64,000 nt of DNA from Bradyrhizobium ottawaense (GCF_002278135.3 NZ_CP029425.2:5928001-5992000); one strand, 5' to 3'. Counted from the stretch's first letter, positions 51,871-61,944 are shown. Notes: a model not told the origin generated them from the letters alone. Made by a program: numbers and translations.

Positions 51871-53565
51871 TCAGGCGGCGCGGACGGAGTTGAGGAACTT
51901 GCCGACCTCGAGCTTGAGACGATTGGAATCGCGGGACAGCATCTGCGCCGCCGACAGCACCTGCGAGGACGCCGAGCCGGTTTCGGAGGCGCCGCGCTGG
52001 ACGTCGCCGACATTGGACGAGACCTGCTGGGTACCCTGGGCGGCCTGCTGAACGTTACGGGCAATTTCCTGGGTGGCCGCGCCCTGTTGCTCCACGGCCG
52101 CGGCGATCGTTGCGGCAATCTCCGACAAACGCGCGATCGTGCCGCTGATCTCGCCGATGGCACTGACCGAATCCTGCGTCGCCGCCTGAATGCCGCCGAC
52201 CTGCTGGCCGATCTCTCCGGTGGCCTTCGCCGTCTGCTCGGCGAGCGCCTTGACCTCGGAAGCCACGACGGCGAAGCCGCGACCCGCCTCGCCGGCCCGC
52301 GCCGCCTCGATCGTGGCATTGAGCGCCAGCAAATTGGTCTGGCCGGCGATCGCATTGATGAGCTCGACGACGTCGCCGATCCGCGATGCGGCCCGCGACA
52401 ATTCGCTGACACGTTCGGTGGTGGCATGCGCCTGGCTGACCGCCTCGCTCGCGATCCGGGAGGAGTCCTGCACCTGGCGGCCGATCTCGCGCACCGAGGA
52501 CGACATCTCTTCGGCGGCCGACGCCACCGAGTGGACGTTGGTGGACGCTGCTTCCGAGCCGGATGCGACCACCGTGGCCAGCTCCTGCGCCCGGCCCGCG
52601 GTCGAGGACAGCGTCGAGGCTGACGCCTCGAGCTCGGTTGCGGCCGACGACACCGTCTCGACGATCTCGCCGATCGCGGCCTCGAAGCCGTCGGCAAGCT
52701 TGGTCATGTCGGCCTTGCGCTGCGTCTCGGCGCGGCGCTGCACCGCCTGCACCTCGTCGCGGCTGAACCGGATGATGGTCTGCACGGTCTGAAGGTTGCG
52801 CAGCGCCTCGCCGATCTCGTCGTCGCGCTCGATCACGATGCGGTTGTCGAGCTTGTCCTGCACGAGATTGACCAGGGTGTCGTTGAGCTGTTGCATCGGC
52901 CCCTGGATCGCACGCATGGTTGCAAGGCCCGCGAAACCGACGACGACGGCACCGACGACGGCCAGCGCCGACAGGATCAGGCTGGCCGAACCACCGGAAG
53001 CGAGCGCGCCGCCGATGCCGAGCCCGAGCATGAACAGCGCCTGGAGCGCCATGGTCGTGACGAGACGCGCCTTCAGCGTCCTCGTGAAGACGCTGAAACG
53101 GTCGAGCCACGAGCGGCGGCGGATGATGCCGGCGTCGACGCGATAACCATGCGCCTTCTTCTCGCGGATCGCGGCGTAGACCTCCTCGGCGAGCTTGCGC
53201 TGATCGGCCGGCAGTTTTGTGCGGATCGAGGTGTAACCCTTGAGCTGGCCGTTCTCCCGGATCGGCGAAGCAGTTGCCAGCACCCAGTAGAAGTCGCCGT
53301 TCTTGCGGCGATTCTTCACCGCGCCGAGCCAGGGCTTGCCGGCCTTCAGCGTGTTCCAGAGATTGTCGAACGCCTCCGGCGGCATGTCGGGGTGGCGAAC
53401 GATATTGTGCGGCTGGCCCATCAGCTCGGCCGATGTGAACCCGGCCGCGGCGAGGAAGTCTTCGTTGAAGTAGGTGAGCTTGCCCTTGAGATCGGTGCGC
53501 GAAACGATCAGCGTCTCGTCGCTGACCGGATATTCGACATCAGTGACGGGAAAATTCTTGCGCAT
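51871..53565 (-). CDS. PAS-domain chemoreceptor, Aer-like
   Basis: A 564-residue receptor with an N-terminal cytoplasmic PAS domain (residues about 10-115, including [35 protein letters not shown] and [18 protein letters not shown]), like the FAD-binding redox sensor Aer. Two short adjacent hydrophobic segments ([18 protein letters not shown] and [20 protein letters not shown]) anchor it, then HAMP and signalling domains follow. It probably mediates energy or oxygen taxis; FAD binding is inferred. No CheR-binding tail is present. Confidence 0.92.
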   Translation of the reverse strand: MRKNFPVTDVEYPVSDETLIVSRTDLKGKLTYFNEDFLAAAGFTSAELMGQPHNIVRHPDMPPEAFDNLWNTLKAGKPWLGAVKNRRKNGDFYWVLATASPIRENGQLKGYTSIRTKLPADQRKLAEEVYAAIREKKAHGYRVDAGIIRRRSWLDRFSVFTRTLKARLVTTMALQALFMLGLGIGGALASGGSASLILSALAVVGAVVVGFAGLATMRAIQGPMQQLNDTLVNLVQDKLDNRIVIERDDEIGEALRNLQTVQTIIRFSRDEVQAVQRRAETQRKADMTKLADGFEAAIGEIVETVSSAATELEASASTLSSTAGRAQELATVVASGSEAASTNVHSVASAAEEMSSSVREIGRQVQDSSRIASEAVSQAHATTERVSELSRAASRIGDVVELINAIAGQTNLLALNATIEAARAGEAGRGFAVVASEVKALAEQTAKATGEIGQQVGGIQAATQDSVSAIGEISGTIARLSEIAATIAAAVEQQGAATQEIARNVQQAAQGTQQVSSNVGDVQRGASETGSASSQVLSAAQMLSRDSNRLKLEVGKFLNSVRAA

Positions 53566-53740
53566 TGGGGCCCCCCAATGAATTGACTATTCGTTCATTC
53601 CAATTCGGACGGCCGCTGTTCGAGTCGTCTTGGCGTCATTCTCATAAAGCGAGTTTAACCAACGATGAAACGGAACCACCGTGCGTCTACGGGTGCTTCC
53701 CCTTGATGCTACCTGTAGGCAACATCATGCTACCGGCCGC

Positions 53741-53780
53741 AAAAAAGGAAACGAGCGGCGCTTTTGACGCCGCTCGTTCC
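53741..53780 (-). terminator. Rho-independent terminator of the 53806 chemoreceptor
   Basis: Read on the minus strand, a 12-13-bp stem built on GAACGAGCGGCG and CGCCGCTCGTT with a short TCAAAAG loop is followed by TTTTTT (the A run at 53741-53746). It lies 26 bp past the receptor stop codon. Confidence 0.88.
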
Positions 53781-53805
53781 TGGAGCGATAGCTGTGCGCG
53801 CGAAC

Positions 53806-54474
53806 TTATGCCGCGCGGACGTTGGTCAGGAACTTGCTGACCTCATTCTTCAGCCGGCCCGAGTCGTTCGACAGCATTTGCGCCGCCGACAGCACTTGTG
53901 AGGACGCCGTGCCGGTCTCGGTCGCTCCGCGCTGCACGTCGGTGATGTTGGAGGAGACCTGCTGGGTACCTTGCGCGGCCTGCTGCACGTTGCGGGCGAT
54001 CTCCTGGGTCGCCGCGCCCTGCTCTTCCACCGCCGCCGCAATCGCCGACGAGATTTCCGACAGGCGCTCGATGGTCGAGGAGATCTCCTTGATGGCGCCG
54101 ACCGAGTCGTTGGTCGCCGCCTGGATGCCGGAGATCTGCTGGCCGATCTCGCCGGTGGCCTTCGCGGTCTGCTCGGCGAGCGCCTTCACCTCCGAGGCCA
54201 CCACGGCGAAGCCGCGGCCGGCCTCGCCGGCACGTGCGGCCTCGATGGTCGCGTTCAGCGCCAGCAGGTTGGTCTGGCCGGCGATGGTGTTGATCAGCTC
54301 GACCACGTCGCCGATGCGGGACGCCGCCTTGGAAAGCTCGCTGACCCGCTCGGTGGTGGCGCGCGCCTGGCCGACGGCATCGCCCGCCATTCGCGCCGAT
54401 TCCTGCACCTGACGGCTGATCTCGCCGACCGACGAAGCCATCTCCTCGGTCGCCGAGGCCACCGACTGCACGTT
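53806..54474 (-). repeat. Signalling-module duplication, copy 1
   Basis: The last 222 codons and stop of the Cache-type receptor. They encode exactly the same 222 residues as 56172-56840, and the DNA differs at only scattered, mostly third-position bases. Confidence 0.92.
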
Positions 54475-55998
54475 ACCAGATGCCTGGTCGGATGCGGTGG
54501 CGACGACGGAGGCGAGCTCTTGCGCCCGCTCGGCGGTCGAGCTCAGCGATCCGGCCGAGCTTTCCAGCGCGCCGGATGCGGCGGACACCGTTTCCACGAT
54601 GCCGCCCACCTGCGCTTCGAAGCTGTCGGCCAGCTCGTTCATGGTGCGCTTGCGTTCGCGATCGGCAGCGGCCTGGTCCTGGGCACGTTGCTCGATGCTG
54701 CGCTTGATGTCGTCCTGCATCGAGCTCAGCGACGTCGCGAGCCTGCCGACCTCGTCGGCCTGATCGATCTTGAGCTGCTGGTTGAAGTCGCCCTTGGCGA
54801 TGCCGTCGGCGAAATTGGCGCAGTCCTGGATCGGCCGCGCGATCTTGCGTGCAGCGAACGAGATCAAGAAGATCGCCGCCAGCCCGATGACGAGGCCGAC
54901 ACCGAGCTGCCAGAACGTGCTCGACGTCGCGCGGGCACTGAGCGAGGCATCCAGCTGCCGTGCGGACGCCAGCACGACCTCGCGCGGGACCGAGATCACG
55001 ACCGACCACGCATTCTCGGTGAGCCCGAAGCGGATCGGCGCATAGATATCGATGTTGGCGAACTTCGGATCGTCCTGCACTGCGCTTTTGCCGGCCTTGA
55101 CGATGGCGAGGCTCTCGCTCCAGCGCGGATCGGCTGCCGAAGCGTTCTTGCCGATCACGTCCTGATTGGCGCTGTTGGCCACGATCAGGCCGGTATCGTT
55201 GAGGATCGCGACCTTGCCCTTGCCCTCGAACAGCGAGGCATTGATCTTGAGGGCCAGCTTCTGCACGAAGTCGAGATTGTAGTCGGCGCCGGCAACGCCG
55301 CGGAACTTGCCGCCGATCATGACCGGCACCGACATGGTCGCCAGGAAGACGGCCTTGCCCTGCACGATGTAGGGCAGCGGACCGAGGATGTTCTCCTTAC
55401 CCGTCGTGTTCGGATTGATGTACCAGGCGCCCTTCACCAGACCGTTGGGATGCCGCTCGCTGCTGTCGTACTCGACCAGCGGCTGAACGGCGATGTCGCC
55501 GTTGGCATTGCGCGTCCAATAGGGCAGGAACCGGCCGGTATTGTCCGATCCAACCTCCTTGCGGCCCTTGAACGCCGCGTCATCGCCATCCAGCGCGCCG
55601 GGCTCCCAGGCAGAATAGGTACCGTTGAAAGCAGGATTGAGCTCGAGCACGTGGCGGAGCAGCGCGTTGAACTGAGCGCGCCGGGCTGCGATGGGGGTGC
55701 CGGTCTTCTCGTCTGCCAGCGTCGCGAACGCATGCGCGATGGTGCGCGCGGCATCAAATCCGACCTCCAACTCGGCCTTGATGGCGCTGGCTTCGGTGGC
55801 AGCGCGGTTCGTCAGGCTTTCCTTGGTCTGATTGTCGACCAGCTGCATGACCTCGTGGGTCACGTACTGGTTCATGCTCTGCGTGGAGAAGAGGCCGTAG
55901 CCGATCAGCACGACGCAGGTGACCGCGAGGCAGAGGCCGGCGATCAGGGCAATCTTCAACTGGATGGAGCGAATGGCAGAAAACGAAAACAGCTTCAC
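53806..55998 (-). CDS. Methyl-accepting chemotaxis protein with Cache sensor
   Basis: A 730-residue receptor. TM1 (LKIALIAGLCLAVTCVVLIGYGLF), a periplasmic double-Cache domain of about 330 residues (AFNGTYSAWEPGALDGDDAAFKGRKEVGSDNTGRFLPYWTRN, then GVAGADYNLDFVQKLA), TM2 (LGVGLVIGLAAIFLISFAARKIA), HAMP and signalling domain follow in order. Cache domains of this type bind small organic ligands directly. The GTG at 55998 is strongly supported by GGAGG seven bases upstream. The signalling half is identical in protein sequence to that of the next receptor. Confidence 0.93.
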   Translation of the reverse strand: MKLFSFSAIRSIQLKIALIAGLCLAVTCVVLIGYGLFSTQSMNQYVTHEVMQLVDNQTKESLTNRAATEASAIKAELEVGFDAARTIAHAFATLADEKTGTPIAARRAQFNALLRHVLELNPAFNGTYSAWEPGALDGDDAAFKGRKEVGSDNTGRFLPYWTRNANGDIAVQPLVEYDSSERHPNGLVKGAWYINPNTTGKENILGPLPYIVQGKAVFLATMSVPVMIGGKFRGVAGADYNLDFVQKLALKINASLFEGKGKVAILNDTGLIVANSANQDVIGKNASAADPRWSESLAIVKAGKSAVQDDPKFANIDIYAPIRFGLTENAWSVVISVPREVVLASARQLDASLSARATSSTFWQLGVGLVIGLAAIFLISFAARKIARPIQDCANFADGIAKGDFNQQLKIDQADEVGRLATSLSSMQDDIKRSIEQRAQDQAAADRERKRTMNELADSFEAQVGGIVETVSAASGALESSAGSLSSTAERAQELASVVATASDQASGNVQSVASATEEMASSVGEISRQVQESARMAGDAVGQARATTERVSELSKAASRIGDVVELINTIAGQTNLLALNATIEAARAGEAGRGFAVVASEVKALAEQTAKATGEIGQQISGIQAATNDSVGAIKEISSTIERLSEISSAIAAAVEEQGAATQEIARNVQQAAQGTQQVSSNITDVQRGATETGTASSQVLSAAQMLSNDSGRLKNEVSKFLTNVRAA

Positions 55999-56110
55999 GA
56001 TGGGCCTCCGAAATGCTGCGAGGACTTTTAGTTCCCCGCGTTCGGAACCCGTAAAGATTTGGAACCGTATGACCCACGTGAAAAATAAGTCCGGGGCCGG
56101 GCGGTGCGCC

Positions 56111-56144
56111 AAAAGCAAAGAGCGGCGCCGATGACGCCGCTCTT
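56111..56144 (-). terminator. Terminator-like hairpin of the 56172 chemoreceptor
   Basis: On the minus strand, a 10-bp perfect stem (AAGAGCGGCG and complement, 56118-56127 with 56135-56144) is followed by TGCTTTTGG. It lies 28 bp past the stop; the T run is short. Confidence 0.75.
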
Positions 56145-56171
56145 GCGTAGTTTGATACCTGTCCGAAAGGA

Positions 56172-56840
56172 TCAGGCCGCGCGCACGTTGGTCAGGAACT
56201 TGCTGACCTCATTCTTCAGCCGGCCCGAGTCGTTCGACAGCATTTGCGCCGCCGACAGCACTTGTGAGGACGCCGTGCCGGTCTCGGTCGCTCCGCGCTG
56301 CACGTCGGTGATGTTGGAGGAGACCTGTTGGGTACCTTGCGCGGCCTGCTGCACGTTGCGGGCGATCTCCTGCGTCGCCGCGCCCTGCTCTTCCACCGCC
56401 GCCGCAATCGCCGACGAGATCTCCGAGAGACGCTCGATGGTCGAGGAGATTTCCTTGATGGCGCCGACCGAGTCGTTGGTCGCCGCCTGGATGCCGGAGA
56501 TCTGCTGACCGATTTCGCCGGTGGCTTTCGCGGTCTGCTCGGCGAGCGCCTTCACCTCGGAGGCCACCACGGCGAAGCCGCGGCCGGCCTCGCCGGCACG
56601 TGCGGCCTCGATGGTCGCGTTCAGCGCCAGCAGGTTGGTCTGGCCGGCGATGGTGTTGATCAGCTCGACCACGTCGCCGATGCGGGACGCCGCCTTGGAA
56701 AGCTCGCTGACCCGCTCGGTGGTGGCACGGGCCTGGCCGACGGCATCGCCCGCCATCCGCGCCGATTCCTGCACCTGACGGCTGATCTCGCCGACCGACG
56801 AAGCCATCTCCTCGGTCGCCGAGGCCACCGACTGCACGTT
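56172..56840 (-). repeat. Signalling-module duplication, copy 2
   Basis: Partner of 53806-54474. Identity ends abruptly upstream of [15 protein letters not shown], where the two genes diverge completely. Confidence 0.92.
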
Positions 56841-57863
56841 GGTCGAGGCTTCCTCCGAAGCGCTGGCAACGGTGGTTGCCAGCCTCTGGGAGCGGTCGGC
56901 GGTCGAGGTCAGTGTCGATGCGGAGGCCTCCAGCTGGGTCGAAGCCGACGACACGGTCTGGACGATCTCGCCGATCATGGTTTCGAATTCGCGGGTGATG
57001 TTGTCGACGCGGCGGCCGCGTTCGATCTTGGCTTCGGCATCCGTGGCCGCAGCCTCGTCGGCGGCTTTCTTGGCGATCAGCGCCTCCTTGAAGATCTGGA
57101 GCACGTCGGCCATGGCGCCGATCTCGGTCTTCTCGCCCCGGTGCGGGACTTCGGCGGAGAGGTCGCCCTTGCCCAGCGCCTGCATCGGCTCGATGATCGA
57201 GTTGATGCCCTTCGAGACGTCCTGGACGAGATAGAAGCCGACGCCGATGCCGATGATGACGGCGGCGCCGAGAATGATCGAGACCAGCATAAAAGCATAG
57301 GAGTAGCTGTCCGCGGCATCCTGAGCCGCCTGATCGCCACCCTTGGTGTTGAGCTCGATGTCCTTCATCAGGACCTCATCCGACGCAAGACCGATCTTGT
57401 TGACCGTCTTGCTGTTCAGTTCCTGGGCTTCGTGCGGGACCTTGCCGGCCTCCTTGCGCGAGAGCGCCATCACCTCCTCGGTGCCCTTCTTGTAGTCGTC
57501 CCAGAGTTTTGCCCACTGGTTGTAGAGCGCCCGCTCCTCTGGCGAGGTGATCATTGGCTCGTACCGGCCGCGGATCTTGGCGAGCGCCTCGATCACCGTC
57601 ACACCCGTCTTCTCGTTGGCGAGCTTCTCGTCCAGCGTTTCGGAAAGCATGTGCTGGCGGACCACGTTGCGATAGGTGATGACGCTCGCACGAAGCTCGC
57701 CAAGCACCCGCACACTGGGCATCCAGCTCGTGGTGATGTCGATCGTGTTGGCATTCATCGACCGCATTTTCATGACGGCCAGGAGACCCATGCCGGCCAT
57801 TGCGACCAGCAGGAACGCCACGACACTGATGATCTTGGCGCGGATGGAAATGGTGGCAAGCAT
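56172..57863 (-). CDS. Methyl-accepting chemotaxis protein, four-helix-bundle sensor
   Basis: A 563-residue receptor. TM1 ([20 protein letters not shown]), a helical periplasmic domain of about 160 residues of the 4HB_MCP type ([39 protein letters not shown]), TM2 ([23 protein letters not shown]), HAMP ([32 protein letters not shown]) and signalling domain. The ITTSWMPS and LGELR stretches are common in alphaproteobacterial 4HB receptors. It shares 222 identical C-terminal residues with the receptor at 53806. The ligand is unknown. Confidence 0.93.
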   Translation of the reverse strand: MLATISIRAKIISVVAFLLVAMAGMGLLAVMKMRSMNANTIDITTSWMPSVRVLGELRASVITYRNVVRQHMLSETLDEKLANEKTGVTVIEALAKIRGRYEPMITSPEERALYNQWAKLWDDYKKGTEEVMALSRKEAGKVPHEAQELNSKTVNKIGLASDEVLMKDIELNTKGGDQAAQDAADSYSYAFMLVSIILGAAVIIGIGVGFYLVQDVSKGINSIIEPMQALGKGDLSAEVPHRGEKTEIGAMADVLQIFKEALIAKKAADEAAATDAEAKIERGRRVDNITREFETMIGEIVQTVSSASTQLEASASTLTSTADRSQRLATTVASASEEASTNVQSVASATEEMASSVGEISRQVQESARMAGDAVGQARATTERVSELSKAASRIGDVVELINTIAGQTNLLALNATIEAARAGEAGRGFAVVASEVKALAEQTAKATGEIGQQISGIQAATNDSVGAIKEISSTIERLSEISSAIAAAVEEQGAATQEIARNVQQAAQGTQQVSSNITDVQRGATETGTASSQVLSAAQMLSNDSGRLKNEVSKFLTNVRAA

Positions 57864-58031
57864 AATCGGGTCTCTTTGTGCTGGCGCGGTGCGCGTCCGG
57901 AGGTATTACGAATCAACCAAAGGGAGCAGCACCAACATCCAACACCAGAGCACCTGCGCAGATGTTAACTACGACCCCGTACGAGTACGGAGCCTCAAAG
58001 AGATGAACACGTCGCTAAAAATGCTCTGCGC

Positions 58032-59306
58032 TCAGCGCATGAGCCTAAGCGCGTCGGAGAAAAATTCAGCGCCGCCGAAGTTTCCGGACTTCAGAGCGAG
58101 CAGCATGTCGGCTTGCGCGCCCACCGCATGCAGCACCGGGACACCTGCCGCGATTTCCACTCCGACGAGAAATCCGGGAATCTTCAACCGATCGACCACC
58201 GCACCGGAGGTCTCGCCGCCGGCAACGATCAGTCGCCGCACGCCTGATTTTACAAGGCTTTCCGCGATGTCGGCCATGGTCTGCTCGATCGCGTGGCCGG
58301 CCGCGTCGCGACCGTGCCGCGCCTGCAGTGCGGCGACCTGATCGGGCGTCGCGCTCGAGGCGATCAGCACCGGCCCCTCCGCAAGCCGCGGTCTCGCCCA
58401 GTCCAGCGCACGCTGCGCTTCGCCGCCCCCCGTAATGATACGGTCCGGATCGAGGTGAAGCACCGGCATGACGCGTTCGGCGTTGGCGATCTGCTGAAGC
58501 GTCGCCTGAGAGCAGCTCCCGGCGAGGCAGGCCGCCGGTCCGCCGACGGCAATGCCGGTCTCGCCGTTCGCCCCGGCCGATTTGACTTTACCCGTCGACA
58601 CCAGCGCACGCGCGAGCCCGAGGCCGATGCCGGAGGCGCCGACCGACAGCCGATGTTCGGCGGCGACGAGGCCGATGGTCTCGAGGTCGCGGTCGAAGAC
58701 CGCGTCGATGATCGCCGCGCCGATGCCCTTGCCCGCCAGCTCGGCCAGCCGCGCCCGCACGGCATCTGCGCCGCGCGTGACGGTGGCGAGGTCGACGAGA
58801 CCGATCTGCGTCCTGCTCTGGCGCGCCAGCACGCGCACCAGGTTGGAATCGTGCATCGGGTTGAGCGGATGGTCCTTCAGCGGGCTCTCGTTGAGCGGCA
58901 CCGCGCCGACGAAAAGGTTGCCCTGGTAGACGGTGCGGCCGGTCTCCGGGAAGGCCGGCGTCACCAGCACCGCACCTTCGCCGCCATCGGCACGCAGCGC
59001 GTCCATCACCGGGCCGATATTGCCGGCGTCGGTGGAATCGAAGGTCGAGCAGATCTTGAACAGCACGTGGCCGGCGCCGCGGCCGCGCAGCCACTGATCC
59101 GCCGCGCGCGAACGCGACACGGCAAGGCCGGCCTCGATCGAGCGGCTCTTCAGCGACACCACGACGGCATCGACCTCGGGCAGTGCGAGATCGTCCGCGG
59201 GCACGCCGATGGTCTGCACGGTGCGCAGGCCCGCGCGTGTCAGCGTGTTGGCGAGATCGGAAGCGCCGGTGTAATCGTCGGCGATGCAGCCCAACGCAAG
59301 TGTCAC
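58032..59306 (-). CDS. otnK: 3-oxo-tetronate kinase
   Basis: A 424-residue four-carbon acid sugar kinase (DUF1537 family). N-terminal substrate-domain motifs are LGCIADDYTGASDLANTL and LFKICSTFDSTDAGNIGPVMDAL; the C-terminal nucleotide domain has RLIVAGGETSGAVVDRL. It phosphorylates 3-oxo-tetronate at C4 in L-threonate breakdown. It overlaps the stop of otnI by 4 bp and is the last gene of ltnD-otnI-otnK. Assignment to tetronate rather than another C4 acid rests on these neighbours. Confidence 0.92.
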   Translation of the reverse strand: MTLALGCIADDYTGASDLANTLTRAGLRTVQTIGVPADDLALPEVDAVVVSLKSRSIEAGLAVSRSRAADQWLRGRGAGHVLFKICSTFDSTDAGNIGPVMDALRADGGEGAVLVTPAFPETGRTVYQGNLFVGAVPLNESPLKDHPLNPMHDSNLVRVLARQSRTQIGLVDLATVTRGADAVRARLAELAGKGIGAAIIDAVFDRDLETIGLVAAEHRLSVGASGIGLGLARALVSTGKVKSAGANGETGIAVGGPAACLAGSCSQATLQQIANAERVMPVLHLDPDRIITGGGEAQRALDWARPRLAEGPVLIASSATPDQVAALQARHGRDAAGHAIEQTMADIAESLVKSGVRRLIVAGGETSGAVVDRLKIPGFLVGVEIAAGVPVLHAVGAQADMLLALKSGNFGGAEFFSDALRLMR

Positions 59307-60085
59307 GGCTTCACTCCTGCATAAGGCTTGAACCAGGCAAGGCCGTCGGTGGTCTTGCCGCGCGGATTGTACTCGCAGCCGACGAAGCCGGCATAGCCGA
59401 GGCGGTCGAGCTCTTCGAACAGGAACGGATAGTTCAGCTCCTCCCCGTCAGGCTCGTTGCGCGAGGGGATGCTGGCGATCTGGATGTGGCCGACGATCGG
59501 CATCATCTCGCGCAGCCGCATCGTGACGTCGCCATGGATGATCTGGCAGTGATAGATGTCGAACTGGAGCTTGAGGTTCGGAAGCCTCAGCTCCTGGATC
59601 AGATCGCGCGCAAAGCCGAAATCGTTGAGGAAGTAGCCAGGCACGTTGCGCGCATTGATCGGCTCGAGCACGATATCGATGCCGTGCGGGGCGAAGAACT
59701 CCGCAGCCCATGCCACCGATTTGTAGAATGCCTCGATCGCGACGCGCTCGCCGCGGTTGGCGATGCCGGCCATCAGGTGCAGCCGCTTGACGCCGGTCGC
59801 CTTGGCGTAAGGCAGAGCGGTCTCCAGGCCCGCCTTGAGATCGGAGAAGCGCGAGGGGAGCGCCGCAAAGCCCTTCTCGCCGGCGTTCCAGTCGCCCGGC
59901 GGCAGGTTGAACAGCGCCTGGGTCAGGCCGTTGCGCTTGAGGCGGTCGCCGACCGCCTCGGCCGGATGCTCATAGGGAAAGAGAAACTCGACCGCGGTGA
60001 AGCCAGCCTGGGCTGCGGCATCGAAGCGATCGAGGAACGGCACCTCGGTGAACATCATCGAGAGATTGGCGGCGAAACGGGGCAT
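59303..60085 (-). CDS. otnI: 2-oxo-tetronate isomerase
   Basis: A 260-residue TIM-barrel isomerase of the hydroxypyruvate isomerase family. Metal and substrate stretches are FLFPYEHPAEAV near 49, IDIVLEPINARNVPGYFLNDFGFARDLI near 135-165, LKLQFDIYHCQIIHGDV near 174 and FVGCEYNPRGKTTDGLAWF near the C-terminus. It converts 2-oxo- to 3-oxo-tetronate between LtnD and OtnK. The hydroxypyruvate isomerase Hyi is a close relative; the operon decides for OtnI. Confidence 0.92.
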   Translation of the reverse strand: MPRFAANLSMMFTEVPFLDRFDAAAQAGFTAVEFLFPYEHPAEAVGDRLKRNGLTQALFNLPPGDWNAGEKGFAALPSRFSDLKAGLETALPYAKATGVKRLHLMAGIANRGERVAIEAFYKSVAWAAEFFAPHGIDIVLEPINARNVPGYFLNDFGFARDLIQELRLPNLKLQFDIYHCQIIHGDVTMRLREMMPIVGHIQIASIPSRNEPDGEELNYPFLFEELDRLGYAGFVGCEYNPRGKTTDGLAWFKPYAGVKP

Positions 60086-60099
60086 TGGCGTCCTCTTCG

Positions 60100-61017
60100 T
60101 TACTTGTCGCCGGGCAGCTTGACGCCGGTGACCTGCGCATACATCCGCGCCACCGAGGCGTCGTCGTCCCGGCCCATGCCGGCGGCCGATGTCATCAGGA
60201 ACATCTGGAGTGCGGCGGCGGAGACCGGCACCGGGAATCGCGCGCTGCGCGCCATGTCCTGGATGATGCCGAGGTCCTTGACGAATATCTCGACGGCGCT
60301 GCGCGGTGTGTAGTCGCCGTCGAGCACGTGCGGCATGCGGTTCTCGAACATCCAGGAATTGCCGGCGGAGGCCGTGATCACCTCATAGACCTTGCGGATG
60401 TCGAGGCCCTGCTTGGCGGCGAATGCCATCGCCTCCGAGGCGGCGGCGATGTGCACGCCGGCGAGCAGCTGGTTGATCATCTTGAAGGCGGCGCCCTGGC
60501 CGGCGGCATCGCCGAGCTCGTAGAGCTTTGCGGCCATGGCATCGAGCGCAGGCCGCGCCTTCGCGAACGCTGTGGGGCTGCCGGAGGCGAGGATCGTCAG
60601 CTCGCCTTGCGCGGCGCGCTGCGCTCCGCCGGAAATCGGTGCATCCAGATAATGCCGGCCGGTCGCCTCCAGCTGCTTGGCCAGGCGTCGTGCCACGTCG
60701 GGGTCCATCGTGGCGGAGGATACGAAGACGCTGCCTTCAGGCATGGTCTCGGCGGCCCCATCCTTGCCGAACAGGACGGCTTCCGTCTGCGCGGCATTGA
60801 CGACGACGCTGACGACGATGTCCGCGCTCTTGGCCGCCTCGGCCGGCGTTTTGGCACCCGCGCCACCATCCTTGACGAAACGCGCCACCGCCTCGGCCGA
60901 AACGTCACAACCGGTGACGGCGTGGCCGGCGCGCTTCAGCGAGGTCGCCATGCCAAACCCCATCGAGCCGAGCCCGATGACCGCGATGCGCTGATTTTGT
61001 GACGTGGAGGCGGACAT
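60100..61017 (-). CDS. ltnD: L-threonate dehydrogenase
   Basis: A 305-residue beta-hydroxyacid dehydrogenase. The Rossmann motif is IGLGSMGFGMATSLKRAGH at the N-terminus, the substrate loop is DAPISGGAQRAAQGELTILASG near 123, and the catalytic Lys is in GAAFKMINQLLAGVHIAAASEAM near 170. It oxidises L-threonate to 2-oxo-tetronate. It is first in the minus-strand operon, with otnI 14 bp behind, and divergent from otnC across 104 bp where the shared promoters must lie. Confidence 0.92.
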   Translation of the reverse strand: MSASTSQNQRIAVIGLGSMGFGMATSLKRAGHAVTGCDVSAEAVARFVKDGGAGAKTPAEAAKSADIVVSVVVNAAQTEAVLFGKDGAAETMPEGSVFVSSATMDPDVARRLAKQLEATGRHYLDAPISGGAQRAAQGELTILASGSPTAFAKARPALDAMAAKLYELGDAAGQGAAFKMINQLLAGVHIAAASEAMAFAAKQGLDIRKVYEVITASAGNSWMFENRMPHVLDGDYTPRSAVEIFVKDLGIIQDMARSARFPVPVSAAALQMFLMTSAAGMGRDDDASVARMYAQVTGVKLPGDK

Positions 61018-61121
61018 GCAACTAACCCTTGCGAACGTTTCCCGGACGGCCGGCTTTTGCGGCGGCTCGGCGAACCGATATCACGGCTTGGCCGCGCTGC
61101 CAAAGCGTGAGACAAGCGGGC

Positions 61122-61808
61122 ATGACGGCCATGAAACCTGAAGCGAGCAACGAGACGCGGCTGCGCGAGGACATCTGCCGCTTCGGACGGTCCCTGTTCG
61201 AGCGCGGGCTGACGCCCGGCTCCTCCGGCAATATCAGCGTCAGGCTGGACGGCGGCGGCTGGCTGGTGACGCCGACCAATGCCTCGCTCGGTTTCCTCGA
61301 TCCTGCGAAGCTGTCGCGGCTGGACGAGAGGGGCCGGCTGGTGTCGGGCGATGCCCCGACCAAGGAAGTTCCGCTGCACACCGCGCTCTATGACACGCGC
61401 GGCAGTGCCCGCGCCATCGTGCACCTGCACTCCACCCAGTCGGTTGCGCTCTCGATGCTGCCCGAGATCGACCCGCGCGCCGCGCTGCCGCCGATGACGG
61501 CCTATTATCTGATGAAATGCGGCGCCACCGCGCTCGTGCCGTACTACCGCCCCGGCGATCCCGCGGTCGCGGATGCGATCAAGGGCCTGGCGGGGAAATA
61601 TTCATCGGTGCTGCTCGCCAATCACGGCCCGGTCGTTGCCGGCGACACGCTGGAAGCCGCGGTGTTCGCGACGGAGGAGCTGGAGGAGACGGCGAAGCTC
61701 TATCTGCTGCTGCGGGGGATGAACCCGCGCTATCTGTCACCGGAGCAGGTGGCGGATCTGGTGAAGGTGTTTGGGGTGACGTTGCCGGAGCATGGGCACG
61801 GTCATTGA
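61122..61808 (+). CDS. otnC: 3-oxo-tetronate 4-phosphate decarboxylase
   Basis: A 228-residue class II aldolase/adducin-fold protein. The acidic base is in TKEVPLHTALY near residue 88, with zinc-ligand histidines in IVHLHSTQS near 107 and in LLANHGPVVAG near 166. It decarboxylates 3-oxo-tetronate 4-phosphate to dihydroxyacetone phosphate, the last step of L-threonate use. ATG 61122 has GCGGG upstream; ATG 61131 is also possible. Divergence from ltnD completes a four-gene pathway. Confidence 0.92.
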   Translation: MTAMKPEASNETRLREDICRFGRSLFERGLTPGSSGNISVRLDGGGWLVTPTNASLGFLDPAKLSRLDERGRLVSGDAPTKEVPLHTALYDTRGSARAIVHLHSTQSVALSMLPEIDPRAALPPMTAYYLMKCGATALVPYYRPGDPAVADAIKGLAGKYSSVLLANHGPVVAGDTLEAAVFATEELEETAKLYLLLRGMNPRYLSPEQVADLVKVFGVTLPEHGHGH

Positions 61809-61822
61809 ACCACACCCACCGC

Positions 61823-61944
61823 CGTCATCCTGAGGTACGAGCCTTGCGATGCGATGCATCGCAAGGTGAAGCCTCGAAGGATGGGCTACGGGCGCTCGCG
61901 GCTCATTCTTCGAGGCGCGCAAGAGCGCGCACCTCAGGATGACG
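61823..61944. repeat. Palindromic element, CGTCATCCTGAGGT type
   Basis: Arms CGTCATCCTGAGGT and ACCTCAGGATGACG, inner GCCTCGAAGGATGGGC/CATTCTTCGAGGCGC, and a CTTGCGATGC/GCATCGCAAG hairpin. It lies between the convergent otnC and livF genes. Confidence 0.83.

Noticed and set aside
53971-57968. Long glycine/arginine-rich frames opposite the chemoreceptors
   Set aside because: Antisense to two intact receptors; their repetitive [11 protein letters not shown] text mirrors the coiled-coil codons.
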